A stretch of 64,000 nucleotides of DNA from Cohnella silvisoli (GTDB taxonomy: Bacteria; Bacillota; Bacilli; Paenibacillales; Paenibacillaceae), in contig NZ_JAIOAP010000020.1 in the NCBI RefSeq assembly GCF_021190915.1, forward strand, positions 62,001 through 126,000. Direction: 5' to 3'. Below, piece by piece: positions 15,844 through 24,016 of this stretch. The notes under the pieces were generated by a model. It was given only the letters and a program-made list of their open reading frames with translations, ran no database searches and was not told where the DNA came from. The first letter of the stretch is position 1, and every line of letters begins with the position of its first letter. Position numbers and translations under genes: made by a program.

Positions 15844-16251
15844 TTAGCTCGCCACAATCGGGTCGAGCAGTGTGAACCCTTCAAATGTGAAAGGCGTTTC
15901 TTCCATGACTTCTTCGCCAGCTGTCCAGTTGGCTAATTGAATTCGATCCGGCATACAGTTGATGAGCTCAATACGTTCATATCCATAGGCTTCTGGATCA
16001 TTCAACTTCGAGATGATGTTGAACTTGCCAAAGCCACGTCTAACCATATCACTCGTCACCTTATATCCACTCATGGTGCCGGTTCCTTTTTTCGTGCCAA
16101 TCTTAAAGGTCGACCAGTCCATACCGGAAAGCTTCAGTTCACGCTTTTCAATTTCCACGGCAGCTTCGAGATGATTGATATTTGTCTGCCAAAATCCGTT
16201 AATGAAAGCTTGTCCGTGGGTACCGAGTATCGCTCGGGTAGGGTCCATCAT
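15844..16251 (-). CDS. xkdM: Tail tube protein (XkdM, DUF2001)
   Basis: 135 residues. Family features: DPTRAILGTHGQAFINGFWQ at the N-terminus, IEKRELKLSGMDWSTFKIG, the GTKKGTGTMSGYKVTSDMVR loop and a C-terminal ETPFTFEGFTLLDPI. XkdM forms the inner tube of PBSX-like contractile tails. AAGGAGG lies ten bases before ATG 16251. It follows the sheath gene by 15 bp. Confidence 0.92.
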   Translation of the reverse strand: MMDPTRAILGTHGQAFINGFWQTNINHLEAAVEIEKRELKLSGMDWSTFKIGTKKGTGTMSGYKVTSDMVRRGFGKFNIISKLNDPEAYGYERIELINCMPDRIQLANWTAGEEVMEETPFTFEGFTLLDPIVAS

Positions 16252-16266
16252 ATTGGCTTTTCCTCC

Positions 16267-17730
16267 TTACTGCACAATGAATGTGCCGAAAATTTGCTCC
16301 ATGGTATCGGTCAATTTCGCCGTCCATTGGAGGAAGACTTGATCTGGCTCCGGTGTTTGCGAAGCGTTCGTTGCATAGTAATTCGGATCGAGAATGACAT
16401 TGAAACCAGCTTGTTCGATTACGCCCGATGACGCTAGCGTCTGAAGGTATTGCTTACAGGCGCTGATCAGAGCTAAGCGGCCTTCTTCCGTGTTGTTCAC
16501 CTTGCCAATGTAACTATCTTCAGCTGTCCGCTGGAGGTCGGCGTTAATAGCGTCCATCACTCGGGTCGAACGAATCTTCTTCCACAGCTTGCTTTGACCC
16601 GTGCGAAGAGTAACAAGGCTATTCATGCCGCGCAGAACTTTAACCTGCCGTCCATCATGATAAAGAAGGAAAACGCCGCCTTTAATTGCGAGCTCCTGCT
16701 CCGATCTCGTCCAGCGACGGGTTACATCCACGAAAGGGGCGATTGCGTAGGTAGTTGACTGATTGAGCGCTTTGCCTGCAATGAGACCAGCAACAAAGCA
16801 GGATATTTGTGCCGAGCTTAGACTTACGCCATCAAGCTTTGCACCGCTCCCGACGTTGACGATGCCCTCGTGATTATACGTTGCGCTTCTTGTTGTCGCT
16901 TTGCTTACGGCATCCGAAGCAATGTCATCGGAAGCGGAACCACCAAGAACGGCGATTATCCCTTTGCCCTCACTTCGAACCCGGGACACCCAAGCCACCA
17001 CACTTGTATGAAGAGCAGAGTCGCTCAGACCATCAAGTGCAAGAACGTGGAATGTTTGCGTCTCAAAAGCGGCAAGTGCATTTGTATAATCGGAGTTGGC
17101 AATTCCCGCAATACCGGATGTGCCACCTGTGAACGACTGCGTGGAGACGTTCGCCAGTGTACCGTTACCATCTACCAGCTTTGTTGCAACGATCCATTGA
17201 TTTGAGGTATCGCTGTTGATCGCATCTACCGCAGCTGCCACTGTTCCACTCGTAAAAGTGAAAGTTCGGAGCAGCGTTGTTCCTTCGAAGAGCTTGATAT
17301 CTTTCTTTGCGCTATCAATCGGGTTTACGGCGACGGTCACCTTAAAGGTATTGCCGCGGGAGCCCGGATACTTAGCATCGATCTTCAGAACGTTGACCGG
17401 AGATCCAGTCGTATCCTGCAGCGTAATTGTTGCAGCTGCCGCACTAGCAGCTAGCCGGTACCCGATCACCTTTTGCGGTGCACCGAGCAAAGCCAGCCGG
17501 ATCGATGTGTAAGCCGTAGCGCCGCCCGTCTCATCTACGGTGTAGGCATCGACCAATTCTTTTTCGCTGGCGATTTCGACAAACTGTCCGACTGGCCCCC
17601 AATTTGCCCTCACTGGCACGATAACAATACCTTGCGATCCCGGCACAATTGCGTTTAGGGCTGCTGCCTGAAAGTTGAGAAAAAAACCTGGCAAGACGGG
17701 TTTATCCGTCGCACTCCAATTGCCTCCCAA
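16267..17730 (-). CDS. xkdK: Tail sheath protein (XkdK)
   Basis: 487 residues, the contractile sheath subunit. Seen: GSQGIVIVPVRANWGPVGQF, a DAYTVDETGGATAYTSIRLA segment, YPGSRGNTFKVTVAVNP, VVAWVSRVRSEGKGIIAVLG and the C-terminal VMDAINADLQRTAEDSYIGK with a NNTEEGRLALISACKQYLQ stretch, all as in Bacillus XkdK proteins. The start is TTG 17730, seven bases after GGAAGGTG. It would contract on infection to drive the tube through the cell wall. Confidence 0.93.
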   Translation of the reverse strand: MGGNWSATDKPVLPGFFLNFQAAALNAIVPGSQGIVIVPVRANWGPVGQFVEIASEKELVDAYTVDETGGATAYTSIRLALLGAPQKVIGYRLAASAAAATITLQDTTGSPVNVLKIDAKYPGSRGNTFKVTVAVNPIDSAKKDIKLFEGTTLLRTFTFTSGTVAAAVDAINSDTSNQWIVATKLVDGNGTLANVSTQSFTGGTSGIAGIANSDYTNALAAFETQTFHVLALDGLSDSALHTSVVAWVSRVRSEGKGIIAVLGGSASDDIASDAVSKATTRSATYNHEGIVNVGSGAKLDGVSLSSAQISCFVAGLIAGKALNQSTTYAIAPFVDVTRRWTRSEQELAIKGGVFLLYHDGRQVKVLRGMNSLVTLRTGQSKLWKKIRSTRVMDAINADLQRTAEDSYIGKVNNTEEGRLALISACKQYLQTLASSGVIEQAGFNVILDPNYYATNASQTPEPDQVFLQWTAKLTDTMEQIFGTFIVQ

Positions 17731-17731
17731 A

Positions 17732-17932
17732 TCAGTTCACCTTCCTTTTCAAAAACTTGTCGACTAGGCTGCGTGCCTGATCAACTGTCCATTCGCCTTG
17801 ATCACTTTCATGAAGAGCACCGGCGACCACTTCAGGCTGAATACCAAACAATACCTGCGCGTGTGCCATGAGTTCGTCACGCTGCAATCTAGGCGAATCG
17901 TCAAGAACCGTATCTTTTATAGCCAACCTCAT
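17732..17932 (-). CDS. Small phage tail protein in the XkzB position
   Basis: 66 residues with motifs ALHESDQGEWTVDQARSLVD and KFLKRKV. It lies between the XkdJ-like and sheath genes, exactly where PBSX has xkzB, and it resembles the short YqzN/YkzM-type proteins whose last part is a helix-loop-helix with basic end. Function is unknown. Starts at ATG 17932 or TTG 17926 are both possible; the latter has better spacing to GAGGTGA. Confidence 0.65.
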   Translation of the reverse strand: MRLAIKDTVLDDSPRLQRDELMAHAQVLFGIQPEVVAGALHESDQGEWTVDQARSLVDKFLKRKVN

Positions 17933-17937
17933 TCACC

Positions 17938-18783
17938 TCACAATAAATTTCCTTGCTGATAGAACTCGGCCATCATAGGGGCAGCGTCCATTGACCGCGC
18001 TTCTTTGCGGGATAGGGTCACCGTAATTTGTCCTGTGCGTAAACCATCGGCCTGATGATCCGCTTTCGGATCAATAACGGTCAGATAGCGCCGAGTCGCA
18101 ACGTCAAGCGGCAGCTTGATTGCTGCTTTGAGTTTCCAAGTCGTTAGAACGATAGCAGCGTTTTGCTCAGTCTGCGTGGTACCGATCACGTGGCCGACAA
18201 ACCGCTTACGCAATTCAACTGCAGCTGCGCTCACTTCACGCAATTCAACACCAGCGATCCGCCAGAGAACAGCTGGACGAGCGTAGCCGAGCGGCCAAGC
18301 TGTATGGAAAATCGTCCATTGAGACCCAAGAATGACATGGCTCCATTCAGCTAATGCTGCGAGCCACGGATCAGCCGGTTGCTCGTACCCGACATTCCCG
18401 GTCGGCTGGAGAGCGAGAACTGAGAAGCGAAGCCCTCGGGTAATGGCTTGCCAATCTTCGTCGACCGTGTCGTCACCAAGCGTTCCTTCATAACGGCAAG
18501 TAAACATCTCGCCGGTTTCCGGGTCGGTGATCAGTTGATCGGCAAGCGCATCAATGATGGACTTGCAGAGGGCATCTACCTCGGTAAAGTTTGTCCAGGA
18601 GACGTATGGCCATATCTCGACAAGTCGTCTAAATCCCGACCAATCGCTATCTTCGCTGTCGCTGCCCTGAACAATGACGGCATATGGTTTCGCGGTTTTG
18701 GCATCGGCGGCATGTGGTTCAAACACCCGATCGCCAATCGCCGACACTTCGGCAATGAGCCGCTGCCGGATGCCTTCCCTCAT
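17938..18783 (-). CDS. Tail terminator / completion protein (XkdJ position)
   Basis: About 281 residues from MREGIRQRLIAEVSAIG. The first half looks like a tail-terminator fold (PYAVIVQGSDSEDSDWSGFR, RLVEIWPYVSWTNFTEVD, with the ITRGLRFSVLAL strand). The second half (about 140-281; PWLAALAEWSHVILG, GVELREVSAAAVELRKRF) is additional compared with the roughly 140-residue PBSX protein. ATG 18783 is chosen because it overlaps the preceding stop as ATGA and GGGG lies nine bases before. It should cap the tube at the head-proximal end. Confidence 0.7.
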   Translation of the reverse strand: MREGIRQRLIAEVSAIGDRVFEPHAADAKTAKPYAVIVQGSDSEDSDWSGFRRLVEIWPYVSWTNFTEVDALCKSIIDALADQLITDPETGEMFTCRYEGTLGDDTVDEDWQAITRGLRFSVLALQPTGNVGYEQPADPWLAALAEWSHVILGSQWTIFHTAWPLGYARPAVLWRIAGVELREVSAAAVELRKRFVGHVIGTTQTEQNAAIVLTTWKLKAAIKLPLDVATRRYLTVIDPKADHQADGLRTGQITVTLSRKEARSMDAAPMMAEFYQQGNLL

Positions 18784-19211
18784 TGTCTGCCACCCCACAA
18801 TTCTTTAAGATCCGATTTAATTTGATTCAAGTTACGTCTCATTGTCGGTTCAATGACGGGCCTTGCTTTCGTTCCCGGATGATTTACTTTGCGGACGATG
18901 AGCGGTTTTCCATTCGCTCTAGTAGCCCCCCAGTAAAGCCCTTTTTTTGATTTTGCACGGATGACGTGAGGCTTGGTACCTGTTTCCAAAAACGTTCCGT
19001 ATCTCATGCCGTGCGAAAGATAGAGGATGAGGATGTCGCCCCGTTGTTCTGCGCCACCTTGAATGTTTTGTCTAGCGTGGCCGGTACGATCATTCCAGCT
19101 TGCACTTTGTCTCGCATCGCTCTCAAGACGTCCGCCCCAATGCTGTACAAGAGCGAAGGTTGCTGCTTGTCGACGCTTGATTTGTTCAGTAAAGATTTCC
19201 TCTAAGGACAA
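18780..19211 (-). CDS. xkdI: HK97 gp10-like neck protein (XkdI-like)
   Basis: 143 residues: FALVQHWGGRLESDARQSA, the SWNDRTGHARQNIQGGAEQR core, ILYLSHGMRYGTFLETGTKP and the LIVRKVNHPGTKARPVIEP tail. The R-T-G-x-A-R-x-x-I and Y-G-x-F-L-E-x-G signatures are typical of the HK97 gp10 family of head-tail joining proteins. TTG 19211 is the apparent start. It is followed with a 4-bp overlap by the terminator gene. Confidence 0.85.
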   Translation of the reverse strand: MSLEEIFTEQIKRRQAATFALVQHWGGRLESDARQSASWNDRTGHARQNIQGGAEQRGDILILYLSHGMRYGTFLETGTKPHVIRAKSKKGLYWGATRANGKPLIVRKVNHPGTKARPVIEPTMRRNLNQIKSDLKELWGGRQ

Positions 19212-19212
19212 G

Positions 19213-19590
19213 TCAGCTCACCCTTTCGAGATCCACCTGATAACCGCATACAATACCCTTCACGATTTGCGGAGTAACGCCTTTTACGACGAACGTTCCA
19301 TAATCCGCAACAGTAAATTGATCATCGATATCCGGAGAGGCTTGAATGTCGGTACCGGAATCCGCTAAGAGAGAGTAAACCTTGCTGATCTGCCGTGTGC
19401 CTATGGTCTCGGACTCCGTTATCGTTTGGCTGCCATCAACGAATATTCTCACGATAAATGGGCCAAGGTCAGTTTTTACGTTCTGAAAACCACCCCCGGC
19501 CCGCTGCTTACCTGTGCGATGAATCGTGATTGTCACGGGATTCTGTGCGATTGTCCAACGAATATGAGCCTTCCGACGTTCCGGATTCAT
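19213..19590 (-). CDS. Head closure / neck protein (XkdH position)
   Basis: 125 residues. Segments NPVTITIHRTGKQRAGGGFQ, GPFIVRIFVDGSQTITE and the DIDDQFTVADYGTFVVKG stretch point to the small beta-barrel head-closure fold (phage SPP1 gp16 / XkdH group). ATG 19590 overlaps the stop of the preceding gene (TAATG), so expression is coupled. Confidence 0.7.
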   Translation of the reverse strand: MNPERRKAHIRWTIAQNPVTITIHRTGKQRAGGGFQNVKTDLGPFIVRIFVDGSQTITESETIGTRQISKVYSLLADSGTDIQASPDIDDQFTVADYGTFVVKGVTPQIVKGIVCGYQVDLERVS

Positions 19591-19952
19591 TACAACACCT
19601 CTGGCGGTGTGAGCTTAAACATCATACTACTGATGCCTGGGGTCTTTTTGACCGCCTGTTCTTCAAATGTACTGGCAACTTTCAGTGCAGCCGCCAGAGC
19701 AGTGGAGAGGCTGATGTACTCATAACGTTCCGTACCGACTTGATAAGACCCGATCCCGTCGAGCTTTTTCTGAATTTTGGCTGCTTTGCGTCGCCATCCT
19801 TCAGCAGCTGCGGCATAGATGTTAACCGAATCCGAAAGAATGGAAGAGAGACGACTATTGGTAAAAGCCGTATCCGCTTCGGTACCATTTACAGGAATCT
19901 CTTCGTCGAGCAGTTCTCGCAGTTCGGTCAATATATCCGGAGTGGGCGTCAT
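19590..19952 (-). CDS. Head-tail connector protein
   Basis: About 120 residues, almost entirely helical (TPDILTELRELLDEEIPVNG, RLSSILSDSVNIYAAAAEGW, ALAAALKVASTFEEQ). Length, helicity and place directly after the capsid gene fit the gp6/gp15-like connector family that sits under the portal. ATG 19952 is used because GGAGG is eight bases upstream; a slightly earlier ATG overlaps that site. Confidence 0.65.
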   Translation of the reverse strand: MTPTPDILTELRELLDEEIPVNGTEADTAFTNSRLSSILSDSVNIYAAAAEGWRRKAAKIQKKLDGIGSYQVGTERYEYISLSTALAAALKVASTFEEQAVKKTPGISSMMFKLTPPEVL

Positions 19953-19975
19953 ATTGTAAACCTCCATTCAGCAGA

Positions 19976-19998
19976 AGAACCGGCATTAAGCCGGTTCT
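19976..19998 (-). terminator. Hairpin after the major capsid gene
   Basis: A perfect 9-bp stem (AGAACCGGC with GCCGGTTCT) and 5-nt loop lie 18 bp past the capsid stop. There is no long U tract, so it may be a partial terminator or a 3' stabiliser that keeps capsid mRNA more abundant than the connector genes. Confidence 0.5.
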
Positions 19999-20016
19999 GA
20001 TCTGCAATTCAATCCA

Positions 20017-21051
20017 TTAGGAGAAGCTGACCTCTTGGATGTTCTCGCCAGTCGCCGCGAACGCGCCTCGGAAGCCATATCCAACAACTTGAGATTCAAC
20101 GAGGCGAGAGAGATCGCCTTGATTGGATTCAATCGTTAAATCTTTCTTCACTAATTCTTTGAACCCACGCTTCGGCCGAATTAAGTAACACTTGCCGACA
20201 GTTACGCCCGGGTATACGGTATCCTTTTTGCCGGAGGAGAGCGTTTCCCCATCATAGAACACGATCGTTGTAATGCCCGGAATTGGCGGATAAACGGTGC
20301 CATTATGCGTGAATCCTTTTATCGCCATTTCAATATCCTGACGGTCAGCAGTGGCTGCAAGGAGAACCGAACCGGGACGCTTTGCAGTTGCTGCATCAGA
20401 TACCGCTTTGGATAACGTGCGATAAACGGTAACCCAACGCTCCGAACCAGCGGGGCCAGCCACAGCAGCCGTCTTATTCCCAGCTGCATAAGTTGCCGAA
20501 ATGATTGCGCCAAGGTGAATGTGATTTAACATGGCATTCCAAGCGCGACCCATGTCCTTATTCAGTAGCTCAACCGAGAAGGTTTCGTTAAACTCGATCA
20601 TTTGCTTCGTGTATTCAAACCCGCCAGCATACGTTTTAATTTTGGCGACAGGGCCTTTTTCTGCTTGAATGGTACCGAATTTTACCTCGCCGCCTTCGAG
20701 ATGCTCTAGGAAGACAACGAGACCCGATAGCGCCCATTTGGCTTCCATCGTTTGCGGAAGGTTCGGATCATCAATGAGATCATAAATCTCTTTATAAAGC
20801 AGGGGGATCAGTTCTTTGCCAAGCTCTACGTCCAGAACAACCTTCTCAGTGAAAGCCTTCATATCAGGCAAGCTGCCGTTCGTCATCATCTCGCCGATGG
20901 GCTTGTCGAAAACACGGATTTCCATTTCACCGTTAACGATCTCTTTATTAACTTGATGGCGTTTCCCGTTCAAAACATAGGAAACGGGGGATGAGTGCGT
21001 TCCAACTCTTCGTGCAGCACGAAGGCCGTCACTTGTAATTACATTAAGCAT
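20017..21051 (-). CDS. Major capsid protein
   Basis: 344 residues. Position after the scaffold/protease and DUF2190 genes, strong ribosome site (AAGGAGG, ten bases before ATG 21051) and length identify it as the main head protein. It has a capsid-like N-terminal arm (NKEIVNGEMEIRVFDKPIGE), KTYAGGFEYTKQMIEFNETF in the middle, and GYGFRGAFAATGENIQEVSF at the end. The KTYAGGFEYTK segment resembles capsid proteins of transposable phages of Bacillota. A hairpin follows the stop. Confidence 0.85.
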   Translation of the reverse strand: MLNVITSDGLRAARRVGTHSSPVSYVLNGKRHQVNKEIVNGEMEIRVFDKPIGEMMTNGSLPDMKAFTEKVVLDVELGKELIPLLYKEIYDLIDDPNLPQTMEAKWALSGLVVFLEHLEGGEVKFGTIQAEKGPVAKIKTYAGGFEYTKQMIEFNETFSVELLNKDMGRAWNAMLNHIHLGAIISATYAAGNKTAAVAGPAGSERWVTVYRTLSKAVSDAATAKRPGSVLLAATADRQDIEMAIKGFTHNGTVYPPIPGITTIVFYDGETLSSGKKDTVYPGVTVGKCYLIRPKRGFKELVKKDLTIESNQGDLSRLVESQVVGYGFRGAFAATGENIQEVSFS

Positions 21052-21100
21052 TGCGCGGTGTCCTCCTTGGGTTGTGCCGACTTTAATCGGTCACGTTAGA

Positions 21101-21493
21101 TTAAATTTGTGGGCCGAGCAAGAAATCAATAACATTACTACCATTCTTCGTGGTCGTCACGATCCCGGCCAAGCGATTTGTAGACGCCGTCTCAATGAGC
21201 ACTTTGTTCGTCGCATCCCAATAGACTTTCGTGCCTTTGGCAAACGCCTGGGCAACCGTGATTTGATCAGTTGAATATTCGAACTGACCAATCTGAAGGG
21301 CGATACTCGCAGTCTCACCCGCGCCGGTCGTTACGTTAACCGGTACGACGCCGAAAAATCCATCTAGCAGCGTCAAATCGCCTGCCTTCAGCGTCGTATT
21401 TTGCGGTACCGTAACCTCGACCGCTTTTCCATCGCTGATTTTGTTGTCACCGACAGAGTATTTCGTTGACGGGACGTAAGGGCCATCTCTCAT
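21101..21493 (-). CDS. DUF2190 capsid decoration protein
   Basis: 130 residues of the DUF2190 family, small beta-rich proteins encoded beside phage capsid genes. Seen: DGKAVEVTVPQNTTLKAGDL, LDGFFGVVPVNVTTGAGETA, ALQIGQFEYSTDQI and FAKGTKVYWDATNKVL, closing with NRLAGIVTTTKNGSNVIDF. It probably stabilises the mature capsid from outside. ATG 21493 follows AAGGAGG. Confidence 0.85.
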   Translation of the reverse strand: MRDGPYVPSTKYSVGDNKISDGKAVEVTVPQNTTLKAGDLTLLDGFFGVVPVNVTTGAGETASIALQIGQFEYSTDQITVAQAFAKGTKVYWDATNKVLIETASTNRLAGIVTTTKNGSNVIDFLLGPQI

Positions 21494-21523
21494 CGTACTT
21501 TACCTCCTTGTTGATCGCGCCTT

Positions 21524-22564
21524 TTAGATAGAGACGCGTCTTGAATTTGCGGCAGCGCCGTCCTTGTTTCCACCAACATTTGGTGGCAAATCGGTGTGAA
21601 GCTTGCTGATCATTTCCTTAACGCTAGCAGTACCCAGTAGCGCGTCAACCTCACCGGCGATCAATTCTTTGGTCGCACCTTCGGCGGGATGAATCATACG
21701 CAAGACAAGATCCTGCGCCATCTCTCCGGTAACCTTGGCTTTAACGACCTCGTTGAGCAAGTCGCCCGTTTTCTTACCATCCGTGCCTTTAAGTGCCTCG
21801 GCGGCTTTCTCTACGGCGGGGAGCAGTTCACTGTCCTCGGTGACACCAAGCGCTGCTTTCAGCTTTGTAATGAGTTCAGTATGGGCTGCAGCTGTTTTTG
21901 TGCCTTCTGAATCCAGTTCGGCCAGTACATCGGCCAAAGTCACAGTGCCCGCTTGAATAGCGGCTAAAATCTGGGCAATCAGTTCTTTCCAGTTCAATTC
22001 GTTTCCTCCTTCGTCATCTTGCAGATCGTCCATTTCGCCAGTTCCTACAATTCGTGTCGGCATACCCGATCTGTCGAGTGGTGTCCAATCGATCGAGAGT
22101 GGCTTGTAATCTTCCACGCTCGTTTCCCCAGCTACTGTTACCAGTGACGGGAATCCGAAAATACTAACTTGTTTGATCCGTTTCGTACGTATCCAACGCT
22201 TAAGCCTTGGCGCATCCGCATCAATAATGCCACGAAAGTAAGCCGTCTCACCGACCATTTTCGCCCCAACCCAATGCGTAACAGGCTCCACGAACACACT
22301 GGCGACATCTTCGGGTTTCTGATGTCCAAGAATCCCCGAGAGCGTATGCGAATTGACGTGATCGACAATAGCTTTTAGACTATTCGGCTTATAGTTCCAG
22401 CCGCGAGTCGACTTTCCCGCCGGGATTTCGACAACGACCTCAAATGGATCATCATCACCCGCTTTGATTGCCTCGACATCGACGCCTGGCGCGGGAGGAA
22501 TATCCTCCGGGTTAAGCGATACGGTTATGGATGCCGGTACCCGAGACCATTGTTTTTTTGCCAA
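21524..22564 (-). CDS. Mu I-like head maturation protease / scaffold
   Basis: About 346 residues. Residues 1-190 match the Mu gpI-type protease: WNYKPNSLKAIVDHVNSHTL, GILGHQKPEDVASVFVEPVT with HWVGAKMVGETAYFRG, and VSIFGFPSLVTVAGE; the His of GHQKP and the Ser of VSIFG are plausible catalytic residues. The remainder (about 200-346) is acidic and helical with ELIAQILAAIQAGTVTLADV, as expected for an internal scaffold that is degraded. TTG 22564 is preferred over GTG 22573 because GAGGAG is then eight bases away. A 132-bp gap with a palindrome lies upstream. Confidence 0.85.
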   Translation of the reverse strand: MAKKQWSRVPASITVSLNPEDIPPAPGVDVEAIKAGDDDPFEVVVEIPAGKSTRGWNYKPNSLKAIVDHVNSHTLSGILGHQKPEDVASVFVEPVTHWVGAKMVGETAYFRGIIDADAPRLKRWIRTKRIKQVSIFGFPSLVTVAGETSVEDYKPLSIDWTPLDRSGMPTRIVGTGEMDDLQDDEGGNELNWKELIAQILAAIQAGTVTLADVLAELDSEGTKTAAAHTELITKLKAALGVTEDSELLPAVEKAAEALKGTDGKKTGDLLNEVVKAKVTGEMAQDLVLRMIHPAEGATKELIAGEVDALLGTASVKEMISKLHTDLPPNVGGNKDGAAANSRRVSI

Positions 22565-22610
22565 TCCGTTCACTCCTCACTTACGATATAACTCGAACAC
22601 GCCCGGAAAT

Positions 22611-22634
22611 CGCGTTATCACGCGTGATAACGCG
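22611..22634. repeat. Perfect 24-bp palindrome in the centre of the phage
   Basis: The half site CGCGTTATCACG is followed without a spacer by its exact reverse complement. It lies in the only noncoding gap between the F-like and I-like head genes, 18.1 kb from the early phage end. A related half, GGTGTTATCC, lies 17 bp further right. It could be a protein-binding dyad or a central DNA-topology site; see findings. Confidence 0.85.
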
Positions 22635-22696
22635 GGTAAAGTCGATTTTTGGTGTTATCCCCGGACGCGCTCTTTTCAAACGCCTTAGAACCGAAT

Positions 22697-23707
22697 TTAG
22701 GCGGCTCCATTTTGGTACACATCCGTATACCAGCTTTCAAGTTCCGGACGACTATCCGGATTGTTCAGCCACGCTTTCAGGTCGCTAACAAAATCCTTTG
22801 AATCTCGATGCTTTTCTACGAGAAACGATAACGTATTCGGATGGGCTGGATAGGGAGGAGGATTGTCCAACGGATAGACACCTGAACCCAAACCTTCATC
22901 ATGCCGTGCAAGCTCATCGCAGATATCCTGAATCTGGTGCGAAGGCGACAAGCAAAATTGAATACCAATCGCGCTGGGAGAGACTTGCGCTGACTTAATT
23001 GTCCCTTGTCCTAAAGCTGCTGTTGTCTCTGTCCGTGCAACACGCAGCGCCTGATAGCTCAGATCGTCCGGGATACCGCCTTGAGTACGCTCCAGCAAGC
23101 CCTTGTAATACTTGACCGGGATATTCGCATCGGGCCGCACATATTGCTCTAGCAATCTCGCGGTTTGGACGGCATCTTGCCCAGTGGCTACAGCATCCTG
23201 CACAATCTCCGTCATCACCCGACGCGCTTCCTTCGAAGCATTCCAAATCCGATCGGATAGTTTAAGCCCATGGCTCGTGCGATCCCATATCGCTCGGACG
23301 GCATCCTCATTGACACGGAAGTAAAGCTGATCGATGCCCGCCTTTGTCACGCGAGGGACTTGCACCTTACCATGCATTAAGTCAATCGTGATTGCCTTGT
23401 TCGTTTGAGCACCGATTTTCGCCGCTTCTCGGATATGCCCGCCAATCGTTTCGGTGTAGTCGCTACGCAAGCGCTCTGCAAGATCGTTCAACTTACTTTC
23501 AACTACAGCCATTAACCGTCCGGACACGGATGCTGATCCGCTTTTACGCAAAGTATCGGTGATCCCTTTAGCAGCGCGGATCAATACTTTTCGTATCTCG
23601 GGGTCTTGTTTCAGACGTAATTCGATAAATGCCTTGCGAGCAAGTAACGCCTCTTTTGCATATTCACCAGCTGCGTTCTTAATCTGATCGATCTCGTCCC
23701 GATTCAT
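22697..23707 (-). CDS. Phage minor head protein, Mu F-like
   Basis: 336 residues. The first half is a long helical stretch (IKNAAGEYAKEALLARKAFI, VESKLNDLAERLRSDYTETI). The central and C-terminal half is the gpF/SPP1 gp7 domain: RIWNASKEARRVMTEIVQDA, VARTETTAALGQGTIKSAQV and the C-terminal CDELARHDEGLGSGVYPLD with PPPYPAHPNTLSFLVE, where H and C residues recall metal-binding minor head proteins. It lies next to the portal gene as in Mu. ATG 23707. A few copies per head are expected. Confidence 0.85.
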   Translation of the reverse strand: MNRDEIDQIKNAAGEYAKEALLARKAFIELRLKQDPEIRKVLIRAAKGITDTLRKSGSASVSGRLMAVVESKLNDLAERLRSDYTETIGGHIREAAKIGAQTNKAITIDLMHGKVQVPRVTKAGIDQLYFRVNEDAVRAIWDRTSHGLKLSDRIWNASKEARRVMTEIVQDAVATGQDAVQTARLLEQYVRPDANIPVKYYKGLLERTQGGIPDDLSYQALRVARTETTAALGQGTIKSAQVSPSAIGIQFCLSPSHQIQDICDELARHDEGLGSGVYPLDNPPPYPAHPNTLSFLVEKHRDSKDFVSDLKAWLNNPDSRPELESWYTDVYQNGAA

Positions 23708-23713
23708 TTTGTC

Positions 23714-24016
23714 TCACCAACCCTTCAAAGGGAACAGCGAGTCAAACAAGGACTTATTTCGCGTAGCCAACGCGTAATCCAGTAAGGAATTCGCAATCAC
23801 CTTGTCAGCTTCCGTACCTGTCATTTCCTCCAAACTTCGCAGATCACTCTCCGGTACCCACATGCAATAGGGAAATGAAGGGACATTAATCAAGTAACGA
23901 AGTAAGGTGTACGGGCTGGGATTGACTGCTAATACGTAACCCGGCTTCCCAATCGGTAATTTAAGCTCAAGGGAGTCTGCAACGACAACGACGGAAGATC
24001 GCAATGGATAGGTCAT
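23714..24016 (-). CDS. Phage hypothetical protein between portal and minor head genes
   Basis: 100 residues, family not recognised. It has a strand-rich N-terminus (SSVVVVADSLELKLPIGKPG), an aromatic middle (YTLLRYLINVPSFPYCMWVP) and an acidic helical C-terminus (RSLEEMTGTEADKVIANSLL). ATG 24016 overlaps the portal stop by 4 bp, so it is coupled to head gene expression. A role in head assembly is inferred from position only. Confidence 0.6.
   Translation of the reverse strand: MTYPLRSSVVVVADSLELKLPIGKPGYVLAVNPSPYTLLRYLINVPSFPYCMWVPESDLRSLEEMTGTEADKVIANSLLDYALATRNKSLFDSLFPLKGW

Noticed and set aside
22168-22688. Plus-strand open frames opposite the protease/scaffold gene
   Set aside because: They are antisense to a supported gene and lack start signals and family features.
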